64,000 bases of DNA from Camellia lanceoleosa. Its lineage: Eukaryota; Streptophyta; Magnoliopsida; Ericales; Theaceae. The translations under genes and the position numbers were made by a program. The notes under the pieces are model-generated. The model saw nothing but the letters and a program-made list of their open reading frames with translations. It made no database searches and was not told the DNA's origin. The DNA is taken from positions 82,329,347 to 82,393,346 of the forward strand of contig CM045770.1 of NCBI GenBank assembly GCA_025200525.1, given 5' to 3'. This document shows, piece by piece, positions 10,693 to 21,754 of this stretch. Every line of letters begins with the position of its first letter. The first letter of the stretch is position 1.

Positions 10693-11740
10693 TGTGAGAA
10701 CTTCGAAAGTCATAAGAATGGCGGAGTGAATGTCAAAGCCGAGCGACCCATTTTGACAAGGGAAGACTTAGACAATCAGACAAGGTGAGCAGAGATATGC
10801 CCGCATGAGCAAGGGCAAAATGCAAAGCGACATGTCTGAGCGGATGTAACTTAATGATCATGCAAATCGACAGGCTGTAATGGCGCAAGTATTCGCAAAT
10901 AGATGCAGCAGTTTTAAGCAAGAATGCAAAAACAACTACATTTCATGCGATTAAGAATGCGAGAATTGTCCAATTCTCGTCGCGTCTCACGGAGAAGATC
11001 GATACTGCGATTAGATGCAGTCGCACCAGCTTCAAATGAACCGTACATACAATATCGTGCCTGCAAAAGAAAGAAACTCAACAAGCACAACACATCTAAC
11101 AACATATATTCAATGTGATACCAAAAGTTTGGCACACGCGGTGCCAGTGAGTGAATGCATCGCAGTGCGAGAAAGGAATGTGCGTGACAACGCAATCTTA
11201 AACACAGAGGCATAGTAATATCAAGAAATGTGCATAACAATGCAAGTATGCTCATGAGAATGCAATTTGTGTGCATGACAATGTAAAACGAGCATAAATC
11301 AGGGTGCCCGTTTGCTACGAAACAATGAGCAAGAAAATGCCCGTTTCGGCGAGGGCGGCTCGATCGCGACCTCCGATTTACCTCCCGGAGAGATTACAAC
11401 ATGTTCAAAAGGATACATCTCGATTTTGATGAGTAATGATGAGACGCGCATCAGGAATTGAAGCTGACGTTCCGGCGGGGCGATTTCGTGATAGAAAGTG
11501 CACTTTTCTTACACTTTTTCAGGTCCCGGAAACTCCAATCTTCCTCAAAATTTGCAGAGAGCTAGGTGAGCATATGGGGATCACCACCGGCCAGTTATCT
11601 TCCCTAGGGGAGGCCATCGGCCATTTTTCAAAAATAGAATGGCCGGCCAACCAGAAAAGGTGGCAGGCCGGCCACCTGGCCAAATCCGTGGGCAATTTGG
11701 TCTTTTCACCCTCTTTTCTTTAAATCTACTTGCCCAAACA
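10693..11740. other. E1 3' untranslated region / antisense gene upstream region
   Basis: No coding region supported. The stretch is rich in ATGCAA/GTGCAT words. Near its end it has GGCCGGCC-type palindromes (11640-11680) and a TTTAAAT box (about 11720) before the leader of the antisense gene. Positions about 11190-11640 are nearly identical to 43050-43510 in E2, which shows how similar the two copies are where the consensus is good. Confidence 0.6.
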
Positions 11741-11933
11741 CTTTGAGCTCATAACCTCAGCCACGAAATCTTCTCCTCTTGCTTCCCAAACCATTTTCTC
11801 CCTTAGATCTGAGCTCTATACGCGTTTTCCAACCCCCCACGCAAGTTGTTTTCGCGAAAACTTTCAGTTTTAAACACTTTGAACCGATTAAATTTTGATT
11901 TCGGGGCTTCTTTTCTCATTTTCGCCACTTGAG

Positions 11934-12057
11934 GTAAGTTTGTCTCAATATTTGGAAGATTTTCTCGGGGGTTGACTTTTGTTGACTTTTTCATTTCCCG
12001 AGAGTTGACTTCTGTTGACTTTTTCTAATTTTTGCTCATTTTTGCTTCTTTTTGCAG
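11934..12057 (+). other. Leader intron of E1 antisense gene 1
   Basis: GAG/GTAAGT donor and TTTTTGCAG acceptor. No ATG lies between the candidate TATA-like box and this intron, so it would be in the 5' untranslated leader. Repeated GTTGACTT words lie inside. E2 has the same intron at 43787-43907. Confidence 0.68.
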
Positions 12058-12434
12058 ATCTTCTGAAATAGCCGGTCATTTTCCTCACGGCGGAGGTCCT
12101 CCGGGTGCCAGGGATGATTTTGATGTCATGACTCTGCCTCCGAGGGTTTGACCGTTCATTCCGAGAGATACGCCCCGCCGGCACACGTTCTTCCGCGGGC
12201 CGTTTTTCGTCACTTCACTGACTTTACTGATCGAGCACCCGGAGATCTACTTCTGCGGGAGCCAGAGCATCACCTTTCCCACGAGGCACGTGAGGTATTT
12301 TAATTCATTTTTTACCTTTTCTGTAACATATTCTGCATTTTTCATGCACTTCGTGTCTTTGCCATGTTTGTCTGCTCATTTTGAGTAAGCAGCTTATTTA
12401 GAATGTTTAGTTCATGACATAGCATCCTTTTTGC

Positions 12435-13420
12435 ATTCTGAACACACAGTTCAATCACTTGAATTTCTGAACATTGGACCCATAAATTGATTGCGGACGC
12501 ACGGCACACACTGGTAGGGAATTGAACACACGGCCCAATACTTGAATTCTGAGATGAACACACAGCCCATTCTTTGATGTCGAACACACAGTTCATCGTT
12601 GAGGTGGACACACGGCACACACTGATTGAGAGTTGAACACGCAGCCCAAACATTTGAGATGAACCATGACCCATTCTTTGATGTCGAACACAGTTCATCG
12701 TTGAGGTGGACACCACACACCTTGATCGAGAGTTGAACACATGACCCAAACATTTGAGATGAACCATGACCCATTCTTTGATGTCGAACACATATCCATC
12801 GTGGAGGTGGACACACGGCACCTGTGATTTAGAGTAGAACACATAGCCCTAACTTGGATTTTTCTGAACACACAACCCATAAATTTAAGGTGAACACGCA
12901 GCACACACTGATTGAGAGTAGAACACGCAGCCCTAACTAGGATTCTCTGAACACACAGCCCAAATTGAAGGAGAACACGGCACACTGATTGAGAGTAGAA
13001 CCGCATGACCCTAACTTCGGATTCTCTGAACACCTGACCCAAATTGAAGGTGAACAGCACACCTTGATTGAGAGTAGAACACATGACCCTAACTCGGATT
13101 ATGCGAACACACGGCCAAATTGAAGGTGAACCGCGGCACACTGCGATTGAGAGTAGAACACGCCCTAACTCGGATTTTTGAACACACAGACCAAATTGCA
13201 GGTGAGCCCGCAGCACACACTGATTGAGGGTAGAACACGCAGCCCTAATTCGGATTTTACGAACACCACGCCCAAATTGAAGGTGAACACGCGACACCTG
13301 CTTGATTGAGAGTAGAACACGCAGCCCTAACTCGGATTTTCTGAACACACAGCCCAAATTGAAGGTGAACACGCAGAACACACTGATTGAGAGTTGAACA
13401 CGCAGCCCACTTATTTTACT
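12435..13420. repeat. Hierarchical tandem array (81- and 105-bp units) inside the antisense-gene intron
   Basis: The basic word is GAACACRCAGCCC, recurring every ~25-28 bp. At 12840-13390 it is organised in ~81-bp units (GAACACGCAGCACACACTGA, then TTGAGAGTAGAACACGCAG, CCCTAACTCGGATT, CACAGCCCAAATTGAAGG). At about 12540-12840 the units are ~105 bp (with TTCATCGTTGAGGTGG and ATTTGAGATG). The array lies wholly between a donor at 12295 and an acceptor at 13517. Long translations across it are repeat artefacts. Confidence 0.88.
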
Positions 13421-15819
13421 TCGCACGCAGCCTATTTACTTGCACACAACTTTATTCATTTCATTTGCGCACAGCTCATTCTTTTTATACTAACACATGT
13501 ATTCAATCTGAATGCAGGTTGGTTCTCGCACTGTGCGGGGATACGGCTCCACCGCTGCTAGAGGTTGGCATGCTGAGCTCTCGGAGGCTGTCCGGGATTT
13601 AGTTGGTTTGGCAGGGTTCGGGGCCTTCTGCGTTGGGTTATCGCATTGTCCTGCCAGGAGGACACTGTTGGCAGCTTTGGTGGAGAGATGGTGGGACACC
13701 ACCAACTCCTTTCATTTTTCTGCCACTAGGGATTTGACTATGACCATTTGGATTTTCTTTGTATTGGCCTTTGGACATAGGAGGTTGGCCCATTCCTTCT
13801 GACGAGGACATGGGCGAATGGGAGCGCTTGGATACATTTGTTGAGGGCACTTTGCTGTGGAATGAGCTTGAGGAGAGTCCGATACACTGGTTCTCTTCCC
13901 ATTTTACGGGGTGGAGATGGAGCAGGACTCTGAGGAGGCGAGCGGTATGCAGTGGTTTTCTTATGTTCCTCTTGGGACTACTCTATTGCCGATAGAGGAA
14001 CGGTTGAAATTTGTATCTGTTGGCGCTCTGGTGGACCTATCACGAGTCGGATGATCTGTTGGGGGTGGCTTGGCACAGCTACCTTCTTGCTACATGGCGC
14101 GACCTCCTGAGCGAGAGCCTTACTTGGCGGTTATTGGATAGCTTGGGAGGTACTTTCTGTCCTCTTGATTTACATTTCTGCTCCTCATTACTTGTACATT
14201 GCACACACAGCGCACTTTACACTCTGTATTTTGCCCTAAGCACTTTGTATTTACATTACTTTGCTTTCTTTAGTTATGGATCTCGTATATTTCCGGCGTT
14301 AGCCCGAGTTGGTGGTGGCGGCCCCTCATGACCCGTACTCACTTTGGTATTCGAGGACCAACCGTAGAGACCGAGAGACTCTCTTTTATCTCTGACGATA
14401 TTTTGACCTTGTCACGGACGGAGTATTTGAACTCTCGGTCCCTTCGTTTTCATCTTTGATTTGCCGTATATTCCGATTCGATTGGTTTATGCCTTGTTAC
14501 CCTGATTACATGGCAGCCTTAGGCGCCTTGGTGATGGTCTCCGATTTGATATCTTGGGAGAATCGGGCACCTCGATCTGAGATCTTGCTCGAAGGACCGG
14601 TTGGTAGAGCATGGTTTCTGGGGGAACGCTTTTTGCGTCAGGTATGGGGATACACTTCTCAGGACCCTCCCGCAGCACCACCTGCCAATATGCGGACTGC
14701 TGATAGGCTCTTTTCTCAGGATATTGTTAGTGCTATGCTGGGCACTGATGCTTTGCTACATCTTGAGGAGGGGGACTATGCCACTTATCGCCACGTATAT
14801 CTGATGCCTCCCTTGACGGGAGTGCGTACTCCGTCACTGAGGCTTCTTTGGTGTGCCATCTTGAGTCGAGCTCGTGCTCTGATATCCTCCTCCGGTAATT
14901 TGGTACATCCAGAGGTGGGCGCGGATTCATTCCCCCGATTCCTCCGACTCTTCATCATCCTGGGTGGCCAGACATGCCGACCGAGTTGACGAGTTGGCGA
15001 TTTGGGGTTCCTTACCAGGTCTCACTGGAGCCTCCCCTTCCTGACCATATATATGTCAGAGATCCTGATTCACCACCAGTATGCTTTACAGCTTTGATTT
15101 ATCAATCGGATACTTGGACATTCATTCTTTTACTGATAGTTTTGCATCTGTATCTGTAGCCTCCTGTTGAGTATGTAGATGAGATGCTTGGAGTGATGGC
15201 CGCATTTGAGGGCATGATCCTACGGAGGGAGGCATAGCTGGCCATTATGGGTGTGCAAGTACTGTTCATCTTTCTTGCATTTATCATATTTCTGATGACA
15301 CGCTGGTTTTGAACATTCTACTGCATTGATAGGCTGTTTGTGCAGAACATATCTGACACACACCCCACTCACATACTGTACTTGCATCTGATTTTCATAT
15401 TTGAACTGATGTATTGAACTCTTCACTTTCAGATGCCTCCTGTGTATGCTCCGCATGGGCAGACCACGGGCCTTCTCGGGGAGGTCGTCGTCTGGACCTT
15501 TTCGGTATTTGGGCCATCTGGGCCCTTCGAGGTATGGGCCATCGGGCCTTTTTCAGGAGGCTGGGCCATCCAGGCCTTCGAGGAGCTCGGGGAGGTCCTC
15601 TCATGAGTCTGAGGGCACATATTATAGGCGAGCCGATGAGGATGAGGAGGAGGAGGCGGACCCGTCGGAGACATCCTGAGGAGGATTCGGTCTTGGTTCG
15701 AGGTGGAGGCGGTGAGGGATCTGAGGATGTGACTCAGGCCGGATGGTGATGGTGGTGCAGAGGTTGTCTCGCAGAAGAGGATGAGGAGGGCCCCTCATTC
15801 CCGCTCCCGAGGATATTGA

Positions 15820-16400
15820 TGCTGCTGTTTCCTGCTTTATTTTCCTTTTTGCTAGTAGTTTGTAGCACTTTGCATATTGTTAGGCAGTTTTATTTTCTGT
15901 AAAACTTGTACCTTTATTTGTAAAAGGAAATATGATGGGGTGAAACAGCTTTTGAAAAAGTGCTGTATTTTTATGCTCTCAGCATCGCATTGTATCATTT
16001 TGCACAAAAATGGGATTGACTGGAAATGTGCACTTTGTATTTACTGGGTCAGGTAATGAACCGATGCGACAAATCAGACAACTCGACTCACTAAGAAATA
16101 ACAGAATCTTAGCAAGTTTACAACTCGATAAGCAAAAATACAACAATGTTAACGACTCGATAAACAAGACTTAACAAAATTGTGTAAACAAAGAGTAACA
16201 ACTCAAAACACAAAATCTGACGGCTCGACAAAACTTACAACTCGATAAACAAAAGCGACAACTCGATAAGCAAAATTACAACTTGATAAACAAAACAAAG
16301 CGTGCCGGACGATGCAGGCGTGAGCATCGAAGCGAGAGAAATAGAGGTCTTCGATACATCCGATGCTTGGAAATGCTTGGAACTTTCCTCTGGAGGGCAA
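15820..16400. other. Spacer between the two antisense genes, with ACTCGATAA repeats
   Basis: The first part (15820-15950) is the T-rich 3' end of antisense gene 1, with TTTATTTGTAAAAGG. From about 16078 to 16300 the word CAACTCGATAARCAAAA and shortened forms recur roughly eight to ten times at irregular spacing. No coding region is seen. The same spacer in E2 is 47718-48300. Confidence 0.62.
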
Positions 16401-16429
16401 AACAGGACCAAAGGCATACATTAGAGCAT

Positions 16430-16580
16430 GGCCGGCCACCTTTTGGAGTCGGCCGACCAGTTTTTTGTGTTTGGGGAAAGAAATGTGGCCGGCCAGCTAG
16501 AAAAGGTGGCGGTAGGCCACTTATTCAATACGTCAAAATTTTGACCGTGTCCCTGAATAGTGTCCCATCCTCTATAAAAG
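16430..16580 (+). promoter_or_regulatory. Promoter of E1 antisense gene 2
   Basis: TATAAAAG at 16573-16580 lies about 100 bp before the ATG at 16679 and is followed by a CTCATTCATCTCATC leader. Upstream are GGCCGGCC palindromes at about 16431 and 16490. The same TATA box, spacing and palindrome remnants occur in E2 (48474-48480), which also has a G-box-like ACACGTGT at about 48444. This points to an independent RNA polymerase II promoter inside the element. Confidence 0.68.
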
Positions 16581-16678
16581 CTCCAACCTTGGGACTCATT
16601 CATCTCATCACTGCTTTGCACACAAAAAAATTGAGGCATTTCTCACAGAAAATCTCACATCTTGGATCTCTTCTCTAG

Positions 16679-17876
16679 ATGGCTCGGAAAAGTTGAACTT
16701 CCGGGGTTTCGGCTTGAATGCACTATTCACTGGTAGGACTCCTTGCACCTTCCTTTCCTCCATCTTGGCGAAATTTTGGAACGATAGCATGTCTTGACCG
16801 GAGGGCAAGAGGTATGTCCCACTTTTGAAGATTTTCAAGTTTTGATGGAGTCGAGCGTTGAAGAGATCTTGCCTCAGTCTCGTTTTGGCCACGCCCAAGC
16901 TTTAGGGCGGATGTGTGGACTCACCGTGCATGACGTTCGATCTCTGACCTCTAATGGGGAGCTGGATATCCTTGGTTTGATTAATCATTTTTCTAGTGTC
17001 GGTGACCGCGGCAACCATCATTGGCAAGGTTTCTGACAACATGCCCTCTGCTTGTGCATGCTATCTCATTTTCTGTTTGTCTCAGGCTCCGGAGGAGCTA
17101 GCGTCCGTTTGATTGAAGTCGCTCAAGGCTTGAAGGAAGGAAAAAGCCGTATTGCTATGGCATTGGCCAAAACACTGATGGGCTTGGATGCTTTCTATCG
17201 TAGGAGCGACTAGATTTGCGGGAGTCCACTATTCTTGCGGTAATGCTTCCCACCCAAGCTCACATATGTATTTGCTTACGTCGCTCGGCCCTCAGGCTCA
17301 GTTTTTTTCTCACAAAAGCCTCATCTTACTTTTCTTTCATCGCACATCTCTCTATTCTTTATTCTCTCATTTTTCATCCCTCCCGAGATATGGTTGATGG
17401 ATAAATTGCAAGTTGTGGACTCTTGCCACCTTACTCGGCCATGGCTATTTCTTTCGACAACGCCTAGTCGGCATACTGGATGAGGATGGTGGTTTGAATG
17501 GATGTGCAATTTGTCGGTGTCGCATTGCTTGGCATCCTTGGCTTAATCTTCGGCGATGAGCTATAGCATGTTCGGGACACTTTGGGATCCGGTTAATTAA
17601 CTTTGACCCATTGTGTATTTTATTTCCCATTCCGTATCTGCGCGGTTTGGTCATAATCGGACTTGCCCTCGGGAGGATTGATGCCGGTCGCTTTCGGTCA
17701 GGTGCACACCTTGCCCGACATACTACGGCTGGAGGACTAGAGAGCTCCTGCCCGCCCCTATTTTTGATTGCACTTTATCGGCGAGTCTTTGGGATTGGCT
17801 CAATGAGGAGGCCTGATTGGGCCTAACAGCATCGAGAGGCCGACTAGCTCACGGGAGGCGCGAGGACATCGACTTG
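16679..17876 (+). pseudogene. E1 antisense gene 2: DUF7745-like protein (tentative)
   Basis: Start ATG at 16679 (ATGGCTCGGAAA, protein MARKVELP). The N-terminal exon has EVCPTFEDFQVLMES, EEILPQSRFGHAQALGRMCG and TVHDVRSLTSNGELDILGLI, which resembles the plant retroelement-associated DUF7745 family. A short intron ends at CTCAG (about 17088), then RLIEVAQGLKEGKS and a second intron ending before TATGGTTGATGG (about 17390). The C-terminus has WMCNL and PWLNL motifs, better seen in E2. It has its own TATA promoter, convergent with pol. Frameshifts are present. Family assignment is by motif impression only; function unknown. Confidence 0.6.
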
Positions 17877-18425
17877 ACTATGCCCCAGTTATTGTTTATT
17901 AGTACTTTCAAGTTTTCATTATGGCGTAATAAAAAGCAACTTCAATTGTATGCAAGCGGAGAACTCTGTTTTGAAATCAATGAAATTGAAGGTTGTGGTC
18001 TTGAAAATTTTCGCTTTGGTCCAAAAATGGTCTTAGTTGTGAAAAGATTAATTTGAACAAAGCCAACTTTTATTAAAACTTTTCAAAACTATTTTCGATA
18101 TGGATCAGAACTGGACATGCACGAGATACATCCTTTGGGATGCACAACCCGGATCTAGCTGGAAAGTTGCCCTAGTCTGAATAGTGCAGCGACCTTTGTA
18201 TAGCGGAAAGTTGCCCCTAGTCTGAATAGCATTGTACCGAAGATCACGATGAATGCTGATGGACAAAGATGACTGAGATGATCAATATGGACAAAGTTGA
18301 TCGGGGAAAAGATTGTGGCTGAACTTCAGAATGAAGCTGCCTACGTATCCCAAGGATGGGAATCAAGCCTTACGTAGTTCGGGCTCGGGTTAGCTCGGTA
18401 TTTTTTCTCTCCTTTTGCGCTCTAA
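17877..18425. other. Convergent zone between antisense gene 2 and pol
   Basis: No coding region supported. Holds T/A-rich 3' ends of the antisense transcript (GTAATAAAAAGC at about 17925), then a duplicated AGTTGCCC-TAGTCTGAATAG motif (about 18165 and 18210), and a stretch with CTGCCTACGTATCCCAAGG. E2 has the same at 49765-50320. Confidence 0.55.
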
Positions 18426-18429
18426 CTTT

Positions 18430-18545
18430 TGCCAAGGTCGCCCTTTGTGGGTTTTCAACCTTGCGAGCTCAGTTTTTATAATTTCAAATTTTTTTGTGCT
18501 CTGAATTTTGCCTAGGTCGCCCTTTCGGGTTTTCGGCCTAGCGAG
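18430..18545. other. Twin hairpins with covarying stems at the 3' end of pol
   Basis: Two related modules of about 40 nt: GCCAAGGTCGCCC...GGG...CAACCTTGCGAG (18431-18466) and GCCTAGGTCGCCC...GGG...CGGCCTAGCGAG (18510-18545). Outer stems are CAAGG/CCTTG and CTAGG/CCTAG, so one base pair is swapped with compensation. CCC/GGG can form an inner stem. They sit directly after the pol stop codon on the element strand. E2 copies are at about 50330-50450. Confidence 0.72.
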
Positions 18546-18549
18546 CCTC

Positions 18550-19778
18550 TCATGGGTAATATTTCTTCAACTTGTCCATGTTGATCGGTTGGGAAAACTC
18601 TAAGCCATCTAGATCCATCAGAACCACAGCTCCACGACGGATTGACTTGATGATGTAGGGACCCGGTCAATTGGAGTGCGAACTTGCCCCAGGTGCGTGG
18701 ATAGGAGCTCGGTTGTCCTTGAGTACCAAATCTCCTTCTTTCAAATTCCTGGACTTAACCTTCTTGTTAAAAGCCTGGGCAATTCTACGTTGATAGCCTT
18801 GAATGTGGTACAACGCTTTCAGTCTTCTTTCATCGAAAAGCATGAGTTCCTCGAATCTACTCTGTTGTTAGTCTGCCTCGGCTATTTGACACTCGGCCAA
18901 TACTCGTAATGACGGAACCTCAATCTCAATAGGTAGAACGGCCTCCATTCCATAAACCCGGTGAATCTGGTCGCCCGATGAAGTTCTAATTGAAGTCCGG
19001 TAGCCCCACGAGCAAGCGGCTTATCGGCTTGATCCGGTAGGTTTCCACCATCTTCTGCAGTATGTGCTTGATATTCTTGTTGGCGGCCTCAACCGCTCCA
19101 TTGGTCTGCGGCCATAGGTAGGTAACTTATGAAAAGCCACATTGTATTTCTCCAACAAATCAATCACCTCCTTCTTGAAGTGGGAACCATTATGCGAAAT
19201 TATTTAGTTTGGGACCCGTGGCAGAGATGATGTTGTTTACGATAAATTTTGCGACGTCTTGAAGCTTTCAACACTGCATAAGATTGGGCCTCGACCCACT
19301 TTCTGAAATAATCTATCGCTACCAAGATGAACTCATGCCCATTCGACCCTTTGGCGTATGACTCCGATTACATCAATTCCCCGGTGAAAATGGCCATGGC
19401 GAAGTCATGTTGTCTGCTTTTGGCGGCGGAATGTTCATGCGATTTGCATGAATCGACATTTGTGGCATCGCCGAATGAAACCAATACAATCCTCCTCCAT
19501 GGTGGACGATAATAACCTGTCGAGGATCTTCGTGCCAACATTACCCCATTCATGTCACCACATTCTCCTCCATGGATGGCTTCCATCGAGCGCTTTGACT
19601 CTTGGCATCAACGCCGCAGTTTATGCATTCCCAAATGACCCCTTTTATCTGATTTACCCCGAGATGATGGTGAACTGCCATTCTCTGATTGCCCTTTTGT
19701 CTTTGGCATTTACCTGGCGGGTATGCTTCTTTCTCCAGAAGTTCCGGATGTCGTAATACGAGGGTTTTTCACTGAACT
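18550..19778 (-). pseudogene. E1 integrase
   Basis: The C-terminal end (NMDKLKKYYP type) stops at 18550-18552. The catalytic core is recognisable in pieces on the minus strand at about 19060-19400, the same sequence as the E2 core with HEFILVVIDYFTKWVEAQSYAV. The zinc-binding part is at about 19480-19700. No long open frame survives because of many small indels, most of them differences from E2. Located between the second RNase H and the twin hairpins. Confidence 0.75.
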
Positions 19779-20399
19779 TCATCTATAAGCGACAATCGAC
19801 TCGTGGCGGTGCAAATTTACAGTCGATGATATTGGGCATCCGGACTCCTGCGGGATGTCTATCATAGAAGATAGAGTTGCTAAAGAATCTGCGAACCTGT
19901 TGTTCTCTCTTAGTAGATGAGTAAAACTTAGCTTCTCAATCTGAGGAATCAGCAAATCCAAGGTTTGGTGATACATCATCACCTTTTCCTCTTTTACTTT
20001 CCAGTCTCCTTTAGCTTGAGACACAACAAGGTTCGAGTCCCCAATGACGTCCAACCGTCTTGCCCCTAGTTCCAGGGCCGCTTCTAGACCAGCAATGCAC
20101 GCCTCGTATTCTGCTTCATTGTTCGAGACTTTGAATCGGAGTTTGAAGGCTAGAGGGATACGGAAATTGTCGGGTGCTATCAGCAACACTCTTATCCCAT
20201 ACCCGTATTGATTTGATGCTCCGTCAAAGTACATCGTCCAAGTTTCGTCGTCGATGTATAAAATGACTTCATCTGGGAATAAATACTCGATTGCTTCACC
20301 TCCTTCCACTGGATGGTCGGCTAAGAACTCTGCCACTGCCCTTCCTTTGACCGACTTGCGCGCGACATACTTCAAATCAAATTCGGAGAGCAACAGCAA
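19779..20399 (-). pseudogene. E1 second (Tat-type) RNase H with linker
   Basis: One open frame: LLLSEFDLKYVARKSVKGRAVAEFLADHPVE (end of the first RNase H), then WTMYFDGASNQYGYGI, KVSNNEAEYEACIAGLEAAL, IGDSNLVVSQAKGDW and FADSLATLSSMI. The D-E-D-D acidic set is intact. A second RNase H of this type is the Tat-lineage marker. Confidence 0.9.
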
Positions 20400-20412
20400 C
20401 CAACGAGCTAGC

Positions 20413-21754
20413 CTACCCGTAAGTGCTGGTTTCTCGAAAAGATATTTGATGGGATCGAGGCCTTGAAACCAACATTACGAGTGAGCTAACGGGTAGTGCC
20501 ATGACTTCTGGTAGCCCATACCAAAGCCAAGCAAGCCTTTTCCAGTGGAGTGTAGCGGGTTTCGTACTCCAGCATCTTCTTGCTGAGATAGTAGATGGCT
20601 TTCTCCACCTTGTCTTCTGATTCTTGTGCAAGCATGCAGCCCATTGTAGTTTCGATTCTTGTGAGATACAAAATCAACGGTTTCCCTAGTTACGGCGGTG
20701 ACAAAGCAGGCGGAGTTACGTAGATATTCTTTAATCTGTTCAAAAGCAGCTTGACATCGGCCGTCCCATTGAAATTTCTTGCCTTTCTTCAGGAGACCAA
20801 AAAGTGGTTCACAAGTCAAGGTTAATTTTGAGATAAACCGTCTTATGAATTGCACTTTACCTAGAAAGCCTCGCACCTCCTTTTCTGTCCTTGGTCGGGG
20901 CATTTCTAGGATGGCCTTGATTTTGGAAGAATTCGACCTCGATGCCTTTGTGTTGTCGAAACCTGACATTTTTCATTGTAACACCAAATGTACATTTTTG
21001 AGGATTCAGCCGCAACCTAAATTCCCTGATCCTTTGGAAAAACTTTTGCAAGGCGGTGTAGTGGCCCTCTCTTTCCTTGGACTTGACAATCATGTTGTCC
21101 ACATACACCTTAACCTCTTTGTGGATCATATCATGTAAGATTGTGGTTGCAGCCCGTTGATAAGTAGCTCGGCGTTCTTCAACCAAAGCGGCATGACTCT
21201 ATAGCGATATGTCCCCACGGGGTGGTGAATCTGATCTTTTCCTATCTTGGTGCCATTACTATCTGGTTGTAGCCTGAGAAGCCATCCATAAATGAAAGCA
21301 ATCGTGTCTGTTGTGAAATCCACCAACTCATCAATATGCGGTAAGGGAAAGTCGTCGCCGGACTAGCTCTGTTCAAATCCACGAAGTCCGCATACTCGGA
21401 TCCTGCCATCCTTCTTGACACGGAACAATGTTGGCCAACCAAGTCGGATATTCGGATACGGCGAGGAAGCTGCGTCGATTTGCTTAGTGACCTCTTCCTT
21501 AATCTTGAGAGCCCGGTCAGGCGGATCCTCTGAGTTTACGCTTGGCGAGTCGGGCCTCGAGGTCAAGGGGATCAATCTTGTACAATCTTAGGATCGATTC
21601 GGGCATGTCTTCGTAGGACCGCGAAAACATCTTTGAAATCTTTTAATAAAGCGACTAAGCGCTCGCGTTCCTCGAAGACAACGTGGACCGTCTGGACCGG
21701 TAGCGGGTCCTCCTCGATACCAATGTTCACGGTAGTGATTTCATCCACTAGGGT
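20413..21754 (-). pseudogene. E1 reverse transcriptase and first RNase H, active site YVDN
   Basis: RT motifs on the minus strand: VKKDGRIRVC (about 21420), PYRILMSWWI, LSFMDGFSGYNQIVM, VMPLWLKNAELL and VYVDNMIVKSKEREGHYTALQKFFQRI. The catalytic YVDD is YVDN here (codon at 21094-21096), where E2 has YVDD. The thumb (EKEVRGFLGKVQFIRRFISKL) and first RNase H (GCMLAQESEDKVEKAIYYLSKKML) follow in shifted frames. Frames break several times. The Asp-to-Asn change would inactivate polymerisation if real. Confidence 0.87.

Larger units (their letters stand above)
11750..15819 (+). pseudogene. E1 antisense gene 1: plant mobile domain (PMD) protein, spliced
   Basis: Read on the plus strand, opposite to gag-pol. 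Proposed structure: leader, intron 11934-12057, exon 12058-12294, long intron 12295-13517 holding a tandem array, exon 13518-14149, intron 14150-14273, exon 14274-15258, intron 15259-15432, and a last exon ending QKRMRRAPHSRSRGY-stop at 15817-15819. The exon at 13518 encodes LVGLAGFGAF, LLAALVERWWDTTNSFHFSA and LTMT, then LDIGGWPIPSDEDM. These are hallmarks of the plant mobile domain (Pfam PMD, also called aminotransferase-like), known from MAIN/MAIL proteins and from transposons. The next exon has WGYTSQDPPAAPPANMRTADRLF. The final exon is acidic, then basic. Frameshifts are frequent in this copy; E2 is cleaner in places. The protein's role in the element is unknown. Confidence 0.75.

Noticed and set aside
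12342..13426. Long minus-strand open frames across the tandem array
   Set aside because: They only translate the GAACACGCAG repeat; the frames are not kept between E1 and E2 and lie in a predicted intron of the opposite strand.
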